DNA from: Streptomyces broussonetiae
Lineage (GTDB): Bacteria > Actinomycetota > Actinomycetes > Streptomycetales > Streptomycetaceae
NCBI RefSeq assembly: GCF_009796285.1
Contig: NZ_CP047020.1
Coordinates: 4,836,001 to 4,900,000 of the forward strand
Direction: 5' to 3'
Length of the DNA stretch: 64,000 nucleotides
Below are positions 33,402 through 42,784 of this stretch, piece by piece. Made by a program: the position numbers and the translations under genes. The notes under the pieces were generated by a model, which did not search any database, had not been told where the DNA came from, and was given only the letters and a program-made list of their open reading frames with translations. The stretch's first letter is position 1, and each line of letters starts with the position of its first letter.

Positions 33402-34481
33402 CTACAGCTCCTTGCGGAACGCCTCCGCCACCTTCAGGAAGATGTCGTTCGCCTCGATCTCACCGACCGTCACCCGCACACCCTCGCCCGGGAACGGCCG
33501 GACCACCACTCCGTGCTGCTCACAGGCCTGAGCGAACGCGACCGTACGCTCCCCCAGCCGCATCCAGACGAAGTTGGCCTGCGTCTCCGGCACCGTCCAG
33601 CCCTGGGCGCGCAGCGCGTCGACCACGCGCGTGCGCTCGCACACCAGCGAGCCGACCCGGCCCAGCAGTTCGTCCTCGGCCCGCAGTGAGGCGACCGCCG
33701 CATCCTGCGCGAGCTGGCTGACGCCGAAGGGCACCGCTGTCTTGCGCAGCGCCGCCGCGACCGGCTCATGGGCGATCGCGAAACCGACGCGCAGTCCGGC
33801 GAGCCCGTAGGCCTTGGAGAACGTACGCAGGACACAGACGTTGGGTCGGTTCCGGTACAGCTCGACACCATCGGGCACCTCGGGGTCTCGGATGAACTCC
33901 CGGTAGGCCTCGTCCAGCACCACCAGCACATCGCCGGGCACCCGGTCGAGGAACCGCTCCAGCTCGGCACGCCGCACCACCGTGCCGGTCGGGTTGTTGG
34001 GGTTGCAGACGAAGATCAGGCGCGTCCGGTCGGTGATCGCGTCCGCCATCGCGTCCAGGTCGTGCACATCGCCGGGCGTGAGCGGCACCTGCACCGACCG
34101 GGCACCGCTGATCTGCGTGACGATCGGGTACGCCTCGAAGGACCGCCAGGCGTAGATCACCTCGTCGCCCGGGCCGCTCGTGGCCTGGACGAGCTGCTGG
34201 GCGACGCCCACCGAACCGGTACCGGTGGCCAGGTGGGTGTGCGGGACGCCGAAGCGCTCGGACAGCTCGTCCATCAGCCCGGTGCATGCCATGTCCGGGT
34301 AGCGGTTGAAGGCACCGACGGCCGCCGTCACGGTCTCCATCACACCCGGCAGCGGCGGGTACGGGTTCTCGTTGGAGGACAGTTTGTAGGCGACCGGCCC
34401 CCCGGCCGCAGCGGGCTTGCCCGGCTTGTAGGTGGGGATACCCTCCAGCTCGGCACGCAGCTTCGGGCTCGTCTCGCTCAC
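33402..34481 (-). CDS. hisC: Histidinol-phosphate aminotransferase
   Basis: This fold-type I PLP enzyme (359 residues) transaminates histidinol phosphate in histidine synthesis. It has YKLSSNENPYPPLPGV near the N-terminus, CNPNNPTGTVV, VVLDEAYREF, the PLP lysine in RTFSKAYGLAGLRVG, and ends with a C-terminal Arg region. The GTG at 34481 is chosen because GGAGGA lies about 8 bp upstream and homologues start SETSPKLR. The longer frame from 34532 lacks support. It stands apart from the main his operon and may serve broader aromatic transamination, which is inference. Confidence 0.92.
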   Translation of the reverse strand: MSETSPKLRAELEGIPTYKPGKPAAAGGPVAYKLSSNENPYPPLPGVMETVTAAVGAFNRYPDMACTGLMDELSERFGVPHTHLATGTGSVGVAQQLVQATSGPGDEVIYAWRSFEAYPIVTQISGARSVQVPLTPGDVHDLDAMADAITDRTRLIFVCNPNNPTGTVVRRAELERFLDRVPGDVLVVLDEAYREFIRDPEVPDGVELYRNRPNVCVLRTFSKAYGLAGLRVGFAIAHEPVAAALRKTAVPFGVSQLAQDAAVASLRAEDELLGRVGSLVCERTRVVDALRAQGWTVPETQANFVWMRLGERTVAFAQACEQHGVVVRPFPGEGVRVTVGEIEANDIFLKVAEAFRKEL

Positions 34482-34910
34482 CGCAGTCCTCCTCGCGACC
34501 ACCGGCGGACCGTCGACACCGCCGGCTTCCAATACTCCTCACCTTATGAGGATTCGGCTCCGGTGCGTACAGATGCGGGACGGCAAGAGAAGAACCTCGC
34601 CTCTCCCACCGGCATCAGGGGCATCCCCACATGAAGGCGTACGTTTCAGGGGGCGCGCCGTACATATATCTATGCGCCGGTGGCTCACGCCGTGGCGCGC
34701 GTCACCCGTGCAGGTGAGTTGAGACCTCTTCGAGACATCGGACACTCGGCAGGTCCATCCGCATCACCACGTCACGTCTCACCACTGGATCGTTCAACTG
34801 TCTTTCTTTCTTAGGCAGTTGACCCTGCATGACCTTGCAGAAACGTGCCTGTCAATGCGTGCATATGCGTCCGCACTACCCCACCGCATGAGCCCTACTA
34901 TCGGCTCGCC
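34482..34910. promoter_or_regulatory. Divergent promoter region between hisC and the LacI-family gene
   Basis: This 429-bp gap has no supportable gene. It is AT-richer than its surroundings (for example around 34665-34675 and 34795-34815). It contains a short inverted repeat CTGCA-N6-TGCAG at 34825-34840 and a TACTAT hexamer at 34896-34901, nine bases before the LacI gene ATG, which fits a leaderless promoter -10. The inverted repeat is a candidate autoregulatory operator. Confidence 0.4.
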
Positions 34911-36017
34911 ATGACAGCAGCAGGGAAGCACCAGGTGAGCCGCGCGGAAACCTCACGTCGAGGCAGTCGGCCAGGCCGGGCGGGCATCAGAGACGTTGCC
35001 GCCGCAGCCGGGGTCTCCATCACGACCGTCTCCGACGCCCTCAACGGCAAGGGCCGGCTCCCGGATGCCACCCGGCGCCACGTCCGCGAGGTCGCCGACC
35101 GGCTGGGATACCGTCCTTCGGCCGCCGCCCGCACCCTCCGTACCGGCAAGTCGGGTCTGATCGGCCTGACCGTGACGACGTACGGGGATGAACCTTTCAC
35201 CTTCACTGAGTTCGCGTACTTCGCGGAGATGGCCCGGGCCGCCACCTCGGCCGCGCTCGCCCGCGGCTACGCCCTCGTCATCCTGCCCGCGACCTCCCGC
35301 CACGACGTGTGGTCCAACGTCGCGCTCGATGGCACCGTCGTCATCGACCCCTCCGACCAGGACCCGGTGGTCAGCGAGCTGGTCCGGCAGGGGCTGCCCG
35401 TCGTCTCGGACGGCCGGCCGGCCGGCGCACTGCCCGTCACCGCATGGGTCGACAACGACCACGAGGCCGCCGTGCTCGGCATCCTCGACCACCTCGCCGA
35501 TGCCGGCGCCCGCCGTATCGGACTGCTCACGGGCACCTCGACGGACACGTACACACATCTGTCGACCACGGCCTACCTGCGCTGGTGCGAACGGGTCGAC
35601 CAGGACCCCGTCTACGAGGCCTACCCGGCGCACGACCCGTGTGCGGGCGCCGTCGCCGCCGACCGGCTGCTGGCCCGCCCCGACCGGCCCGACGCGGTCT
35701 ACGGCCTGTTCGACCCCAACGGCACCGACCTGCTCGCCGCCGCCCGCCGCTACGGGCTGCGTGTCCCCGACGACCTGTTGCTGGTGTGCTGCAGCGAGTC
35801 CACGGTGTACGCCAGCACGGAGCCACCCATCACCACGCTCTCGCTGAAGCCCCGCCGCATCGGCACCGCGGTGGTCCAACTCCTGATCGACGCGATCGAG
35901 GGCGTCGAGTCGGATCATCCGGTCGAGCAGGTGATACCGACCGAGCTGATCGTGCGCACCTCCTCCCAGCGGCGCCCCCCGCGTACGACGGTCAGCCCGC
36001 CGCGGTCACCGGACTAG
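34911..36017 (+). CDS. LacI family transcriptional regulator
   Basis: The 368-residue protein has a LacI helix-turn-helix at about residues 24-70 (IRDVAAAAGVSITTVSDALN then GKGRLPDATRRHV), the hinge helix in ADRLGYRPSAAARTLRTGK, and a periplasmic-binding-like sensor domain to the end. The first 22 residues are a basic Ser/Arg-rich tail not seen in all members. No sugar uptake genes are adjacent, so the effector is unknown. The ATG at 34911 is used because the upstream frame lacks coding bias. A strong terminator hairpin follows 30 bp after the stop. Confidence 0.9.
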   Translation: MTAAGKHQVSRAETSRRGSRPGRAGIRDVAAAAGVSITTVSDALNGKGRLPDATRRHVREVADRLGYRPSAAARTLRTGKSGLIGLTVTTYGDEPFTFTEFAYFAEMARAATSAALARGYALVILPATSRHDVWSNVALDGTVVIDPSDQDPVVSELVRQGLPVVSDGRPAGALPVTAWVDNDHEAAVLGILDHLADAGARRIGLLTGTSTDTYTHLSTTAYLRWCERVDQDPVYEAYPAHDPCAGAVAADRLLARPDRPDAVYGLFDPNGTDLLAAARRYGLRVPDDLLLVCCSESTVYASTEPPITTLSLKPRRIGTAVVQLLIDAIEGVESDHPVEQVIPTELIVRTSSQRRPPRTTVSPPRSPD

Positions 36018-36046
36018 ACACAGCACCGGAGGGGAAGCCAGAAAAG

Positions 36047-36076
36047 GAGAGTACGGGGTGCTCACCCCGTACTCTC
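36047..36076 (+). terminator. Hairpin terminator after the LacI-family gene
   Basis: Perfect 14-bp inverted repeat (GAGAGTACGGGGTG at 36047-36060, CACCCCGTACTCTC at 36063-36076) with a two-base spacer. The rest of the 306-bp gap up to 36323 shows no gene; a leader for the next gene is likely near its end. Confidence 0.85.
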
Positions 36077-36323
36077 GGGTCCGGTGGCGTGGACCCGGCG
36101 GGGCCGCGGCCGGTCGGCCGGAGTTCCGGCAGGTCCGAACCAGGCCGAACTCCTGCCCAAATCGGGCGAAAGCCGCGGTGAACTGGAGTCCTGTTCCGAT
36201 TCACCACCCCTGGGTCATCACACGGCGCGACGCGCATTCCTATGATGGGCCCACGACACCGCGGACCGCTGCGACCAGGCAGTCCGAAGAGGTGCAGCTG
36301 CGGCGCGATGGTGGAGGGGTCTG

Positions 36324-37403
36324 ATGACTCAGGGGGCCGGTCAGGGACCCGAGGTGGAGCGGACGGCGACGTTGCGCGACTTCCGGGTACCGGCGTACGT
36401 CCACGAGACCGGTCCGTACGTTCCCAGCGCCCACCCGGGAGACGCCGTGCCGCCCGCCGACGAGGCGTACCCCGAGGGCTACACGCCCACGCAGCGCGAC
36501 CTTCCGGTCGTCAGCCGGACCGAGACCGACCAGGTGCACGTCGAACCGGCGCCCGCGGCCCCGGTGCCGCAGCCCGCGACCGGCCCCGGACCGCTGTTCG
36601 TCGTCGGAGACGTCCACGGATACCTCGACGAACTGGTGACCGCCCTGCAGGAGCAGGAGCTGATCGACGCCTCGGGCCAGTGGTGCGCGGGGACCACCCG
36701 GCTGTGGTTCCTCGGCGACTTCACCGACCGCGGACCCGACGGCATCGGCGTCATCGACCTCGTGATGCGGCTGTCCGCCGAGGCCGCCGCGGCCGGCGGC
36801 TACTGCAAGGCCCTCATGGGCAACCACGAGCTGCTGCTGCTCGGTGCCAAGCGGTTCGGTGACACCCCCGTCAACTCCGGTGCGGGCACCGCCACCTTCC
36901 AGGCGGCCTGGCTGCTCAACGGCGGCCAGAAGACCGACATGGACCGCCTCCAGGACCACCATCTGCAGTGGATGGCACGCCTCGACGCCGTCGAGGAGGT
37001 CGACGGGTATCTGCTCGTGCACTCGGACACCACTGCCTATCTCGACTACGGCGACTCCATCGAGGCGGTCAACGACACCGTCCGCGAGACCCTCACCCGC
37101 AACGACGCGGACGAGTGCTGGGATCTGTTCCGCAAGTTCACCAAGCGGTTCTCCTTCCGCGACGAGGGTGGTGCAGACGCCGTCCGTTCCCTCCTCGATA
37201 CGTACGGCGGCACCCGTATCGTTCACGGCCACAGCCCGATTCCCTATCTCCTCGGCGAGGTCGGCTCCGAGGACGACGAGGAGGGCAGCGGCCCGGTCGT
37301 GGAGGGACCGCATGTGTACGCCGACGGGCTCGCCATCGCCATGGACGGCGGTGTGACCATGGCCGGAAAGCTGCTGGTCCAGCAACTTCCGCTGGATAAC
37401 TGA
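36324..37403 (+). CDS. PPP-family metallophosphoesterase (Ser/Thr phosphatase-like)
   Basis: The 359-residue protein has the full PPP metal-site signature: GDVHG (about residue 95), GDFTDRG (about 133), GNHELLLL and the later HSD and VHGHSPI blocks. The N-terminal 85 residues are Pro/Glu-rich and probably disordered. It could dephosphorylate proteins or small nucleotides (ApaH-like enzymes share these motifs); the substrate cannot be read from sequence. It is encoded alone between a terminator and a gene for a membrane protein. The ATG at 36324 has GGAGGGG about 6-12 bp upstream. Confidence 0.88.
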   Translation: MTQGAGQGPEVERTATLRDFRVPAYVHETGPYVPSAHPGDAVPPADEAYPEGYTPTQRDLPVVSRTETDQVHVEPAPAAPVPQPATGPGPLFVVGDVHGYLDELVTALQEQELIDASGQWCAGTTRLWFLGDFTDRGPDGIGVIDLVMRLSAEAAAAGGYCKALMGNHELLLLGAKRFGDTPVNSGAGTATFQAAWLLNGGQKTDMDRLQDHHLQWMARLDAVEEVDGYLLVHSDTTAYLDYGDSIEAVNDTVRETLTRNDADECWDLFRKFTKRFSFRDEGGADAVRSLLDTYGGTRIVHGHSPIPYLLGEVGSEDDEEGSGPVVEGPHVYADGLAIAMDGGVTMAGKLLVQQLPLDN

Positions 37404-37584
37404 CCGTTCCCAGGGAAGACGTCCACCCGGTGACGTACGCGCAGGCCGGGACGGAATTTCCGCAACCCCCTGTCACCGCGTGCCGTCACGGCTCTACCAT
37501 CGGCTTATCCGTAGCAGGCTCCCCTCCGTTTCTGCCCGACGGCTCGCCGGCGTGCGAGCCCCAAGCCCTACGGAGCATCGGGGG

Positions 37585-38460
37585 ATGCACATGAACAGCG
37601 TTCCGCAGCACCTGCTGAGCGAGGACCGCCAGGAATTCGAGCGGCTCCTCGATGAGGCGCTGCGCTCCGCACCACACCGACCGGAACTGGCCGCCGTCGG
37701 ACAGCGGCTGAACTCCGAACAACTGCGCACCATGGCGCTCAACGCCACTGCCCTGATCGCGGAGGCCGCGGCGGCCGAGTACCAGCAGTACGTGAGAGTC
37801 CGCGAGGAGCTGCGCCACCCGGCGATGACCCCTGCGGTCGGCGGCACCGGCTCCGCGGAAGCGGCCCCGGACCGGGATCCGAAGGCGGCCGGGCTCACCG
37901 CCACGCTCGGCGAGGCGCCCGAGAACACCGGCGCGGGCGCCGTCGCGGTCGTCGCCGTGCTGGCGCCCGTCCTCTCCGGTACCGCCGCGGCGATCTTCCT
38001 GCTCATCGGCTACATCCTGAAGACGCTGAACCCCGGACAGACCTTCGCCCGGACCATGCTCACCGCCGGATGGGTGTTCGGCGCGGTGACCGTGGCCGCG
38101 GTCCTCGTCGCCGCCGTCGGGCTGCTCCTCACCGCCCTGCGCAACAGCGGCTCGGGACAGGCCCAGGCGCTGGACGCGGCACACCGGGAGCTGGACAGGG
38201 CCAGAGAGGCCTGGCGGGACGCCCTGCTGGAGCGCGGCATCCTGCCATTTCTGCGGGAGGCACTGGCCGCGCCCGGACCCGCCCCCGCGCGCCTGCGTAC
38301 AACCCCGCCCGCCCCGACCGGCCGTATGCCCCGCCTGGGCTACGACCGCCCCGGCTTCAGCAGTCCCGACGACGGCGGCACCGGGACCGACCGCCCGAGC
38401 TTCACCAGCCCGGACTACACGAGCCCGGACTTCGGCGGCCCGGAGCACCAACCCGAGTGA
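37585..38460 (+). CDS. Hypothetical protein with two membrane helices and C-terminal SPDY/SPDF repeats
   Basis: I do not recognise a named family. Of 291 residues, the first 110 are soluble and helical (RQEFERLLDEALR, QLRTMALNATALIAEAA). Helices follow at about 118-142 and 155-180, then a coiled-coil-like helix (ALDAAHRELDRAREAW). The C-terminal tail repeats a short motif (SSPDD, TSPDY, TSPDF) between Gly/Thr-rich spacers, which could be a binding or phosphorylation region; this is inference. ATG 37585 and ATG 37591 are both possible starts; GGAG lies upstream of both. Confidence 0.65.
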   Translation: MHMNSVPQHLLSEDRQEFERLLDEALRSAPHRPELAAVGQRLNSEQLRTMALNATALIAEAAAAEYQQYVRVREELRHPAMTPAVGGTGSAEAAPDRDPKAAGLTATLGEAPENTGAGAVAVVAVLAPVLSGTAAAIFLLIGYILKTLNPGQTFARTMLTAGWVFGAVTVAAVLVAAVGLLLTALRNSGSGQAQALDAAHRELDRAREAWRDALLERGILPFLREALAAPGPAPARLRTTPPAPTGRMPRLGYDRPGFSSPDDGGTGTDRPSFTSPDYTSPDFGGPEHQPE

Positions 38461-38666
38461 TCCCACCGCCGCCGATGCCCGAGTGACCCGACGGCGGCTC
38501 GGACACGGCTCACGCCCAGGCGGGCGCGGGCCCGACCCGGTGGCCACCGGCCTCGCGCCGCCCTCTCGGTCGGCCGCGCCTGCGCCGTGGCCTGCCGCAC
38601 CGGCGTCCTCAACAGGCCGCCCGGCACGGCAGGTTCACGGCGTCCGGCCCGCCCGGCCGCTGCCGG

Positions 38667-39317
38667 TCAGGACCAGCGGCTGAACGCGGCGACGCCCAGA
38701 CCGGCGCCGGCCGCATGGCGCAGCACCCCGAGCGGCCCGTCCAGCAGGTCCTCCGCGGTGAACTGTGGAGCATCGCCCATGCCGGTCAGCCAGTCGCCGA
38801 TCCGTCTCAGCACCCTGGCACGACGCTCGCCCTCGATCCCCAGCGCCCGCTCGGCGTCGGGCAGGGCGGCACGGACACCGTCGGCGGTGAGCAGGAAGTC
38901 GCCGAACCAGCCCGGCAGGAGAGCGGCCGCCGCGGCTCCCAGGCCGTAGTGCAGCGCGGCAGCCGGACTCGCCCTGCGCACGACCGCACAGAACACCCCG
39001 TCGGCCCCCTCTGCCGGCATCAGCGCCCGGCTCGCGTCCCGTATCGCTCCCGTCGCGGCGGTGTCCGGGTTGGCTCCGTGGACGAAGTCCGCGAACCGCC
39101 TTCCTGTCGCCGTGGAACTCAGTACCTCCAGGTCGTTCCCGCCCCGAACGAAGAAGGGCTCGTCGTCACAGCCCCCGCGCCACCAGGCCAGTGTCTGCGC
39201 GAATCCGTCCGGCTTGCGGACGTCTTCCTCGGCCACCAGATGTACGTACTCCCCTGGCAGTGACACCGCGGTCCGGTCGGGTACGGCACCGACCACCCAC
39301 ACACCGGTCGCACTCAT
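38667..39317 (-). CDS. Hypothetical protein coupled to the DUF4241 gene
   Basis: No family is recognised. The 216-residue protein starts SATGVWVVGAVPDRTAV and carries PFFVRGGNDLEVL, a central Ala-rich helical section (ASPAAALHYGLGAAAAALLP) and GDWLTGMGDAPQFTAEDLL. It begins 7 bp after the end of the DUF4241 reading frame on the same strand, so the two are probably one operon. The central hydrophobic segment is too short and mixed to call a membrane helix. The 206 bp on the other side (38461-38666) show no gene. Confidence 0.6.
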   Translation of the reverse strand: MSATGVWVVGAVPDRTAVSLPGEYVHLVAEEDVRKPDGFAQTLAWWRGGCDDEPFFVRGGNDLEVLSSTATGRRFADFVHGANPDTAATGAIRDASRALMPAEGADGVFCAVVRRASPAAALHYGLGAAAAALLPGWFGDFLLTADGVRAALPDAERALGIEGERRARVLRRIGDWLTGMGDAPQFTAEDLLDGPLGVLRHAAGAGLGVAAFSRWS

Positions 39318-39324
39318 CCACGGC

Positions 39325-40591
39325 TCACAGAATCCGCAGGCCCGGAAGATACACGCACACCACCACGACGGAGACCGGCTTCCCGGACGCCGAGCGGCCC
39401 AGCCAGACCGGCCACGCCCCGTCCCCACCCGTGGCGAAGTGGATGAGGTCACCGCCGGTCGCGCTGTCCGAAATACGTACGTAGTGGCTGTCGGCGATCC
39501 TCTCCCCGGCGTCCTCCTGTCCGTCCGTGCTGAAGCGCCGGTACCTGTCCGCGAGCACATCCCAGGCGGCGGAGTCGGCGAAGCTGCCCAGGGCGGCATC
39601 GGTGGGAAAGCCGTAGGCCTCGCGGTCCCCCAGCAGCCTGGGATCCTCGCCCTCGGCCAGTGCCAACTCCCAGGTGGCCGCCGGTTCCGGGTCGATCAGG
39701 AGCCGGACGGCGGCGCTCTCCTCGGTCGGGAAGACCTCGCCTTCGTACTCCAGCTCGTAGCCGAGTACGGCCTCCTGCAGCGGATACGCGCCCGGCGGAA
39801 TCCGCTCCAGCAGCTCTCGTTGCCCTCCCTCGCCCGCCGTCAGCGGGCAGGCGACGGCGAGTCTGCCGCTGGGTACCCTCAGCACCCCGATCTCCCGCAC
39901 GGTCTCGACGGTCATCTGCGCCTCGTCCTGCGTCGCCAGCCGTGTACCGGGCCGGAACAGCTCGCTCGGGTGCGGCGGCGCCGCCGGGCGCGGCGGCAGC
40001 CAGAGGGCCGCAGCCGCGGACGCGGCTTGCACCTCGGCGGCCTCCGGGCCGTCCCCGTGCCTGCCGCGCAGCCGGCTCGGATTGGAGCGGGCCTGCGACG
40101 CCTCGTACGCCGAACTCCGCTCTGTCCCTCCGGCGGTCCGCCTCCGGGACGTCCGCGCGCCCGTGCCGCGACGGGCCCAGGGCGCCCTGCGGCTCGACCG
40201 CCGTTCTCCCTGCGCCGTTCGGTTCGAGATCCGTCGTCGTACGCCAGACGTCCTTCGCGAACTCGGCCTGCTCCGGGGAGTCGTACCGCCACTCTCCCCG
40301 GTGACGCAGGAACAGGCGCCCCGGTTCGATCAGGCGCCAGTCCAGTTCCTGGGTGCGGCGACCCTGCTCGTCGTAGGCCCACACGCCCACGTAGTGGTGG
40401 TCGGCCCAGGCCACCAGGTGCACCTCGACCGGTACGGCCCGTCCCGGCAGCCGATGCACCATCACATACGGCTGTTCTGCCCGGTCCCGTGCCTCGGCCT
40501 CGGCACGCGAGAGCGGTTCCCGCGCATCGCACGAGGACAGGTCCCACCCCTTCGCGTACGACACCAGCACGGTGCGTCCGTCGTCCACCAT
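39325..40591 (-). pseudogene. DUF4241-type protein gene with an apparent +1 frameshift
   Basis: The first frame (ATG 40591, GGAGGGGG upstream) codes a natural-looking N-terminal part: VLVSYAKGWDLSSCDA, VHLVAWADHHYVGVWAYDEQ, RLFLRHRGEWRYDSPEQ. From about plus 40110-40130 the coding bias moves to the frame one base further along, which encodes the DUF4241 part: IGVLRVPSGRLAVACPL, IPPGAYPLQEAVLGY, ending GDLIHFATGGDGAWPVWLGR. The total of 1267 nt is one over a multiple of three, fitting one inserted base. If corrected, the protein is about 421 residues. It could instead be two genes, a programmed shift or a sequencing error. Confidence 0.65.
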
Positions 40592-40703
40592 TCCAATCCC
40601 CCTCCACGCCCGTCAGGTTGCTGCGCCGGAGCGAACCGTAGCGTCCACCTCCGACAACGGACCGGGGACCGGGCGGCAGGCGTCGGAACACCTGTGAGCG
40701 CGG

Positions 40704-40749
40704 CCCCGGGCGGTGCTCATGCCTGCCCACCTGCGAGCACCACCCGGGG
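40704..40749 (-). terminator. Hairpin terminator after thiC
   Basis: A 15-bp stem (CCCCGGGCGGTGCTC at 40704-40718, GAGCACCACCCGGGG at 40735-40749, one mismatch) with a 16-nt loop lies just beyond the thiC stop on the minus strand. It is also 5' of the DUF4241 gene's upstream region. Confidence 0.75.
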
Positions 40750-40757
40750 GCGAGGCG

Positions 40758-42542
<1,785 letters not shown>

Positions 42543-42550
42543 GAGACCTA

Positions 42551-42705
42551 CTCCCTACGCCGGCATTACCCGGTAACAGGTTCGGCGGTCGACGCAGCGG
42601 TTTCCGTCTGCCGGTGCTTCCTGTGGAACATCCTTCGTTCCACGTGAAACATCGCGTCTACGGAGGTCAGCGCCCTCTCAGCCCGGTGCTCCGAGCTCCC
42701 GCGTG
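42551..42705 (-). promoter_or_regulatory. TPP riboswitch (THI element) of thiC with an expanded P3 arm
   Basis: On the minus strand the conserved 5' half is ACGCGGGAGC ... GGGCTGAGAGGG (CTGAGAG at plus 42675-42681). The 3' half is GAACCTG (plus 42577-42583) followed by GGGTAATGCCGGCG and AGGGA (plus 42552-42571). These are the TPP-binding core elements. Between them lies an unusually long P3 insertion of about 90 nt, giving about 155 nt in all. The expansion contains a hairpin GTGGAAC/GTTCCAC (plus 42623-42643) and a parS-like palindrome. The ribosome-binding site of thiC is at the 3' edge, which suggests translational control. Confidence 0.92.
42637..42650. other. parS-like palindrome inside the TPP riboswitch
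   Basis: GTTCCACGTGAAAC differs from parS at one base (C for T at the fourth position). It falls in the P3 expansion of the thiC riboswitch, where the changed base allows a perfect 7-bp RNA hairpin with GTGGAAC at plus 42623-42629. ParB binding is not established by sequence. Confidence 0.6.
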
Positions 42706-42784
42706 TGCAAAGGTGCCTCCACGCTAGCGTCATATGTGGCGCGGTGAACAGTGGGCCCTCGGCCGTTCTTGCGATGATCTGGCG

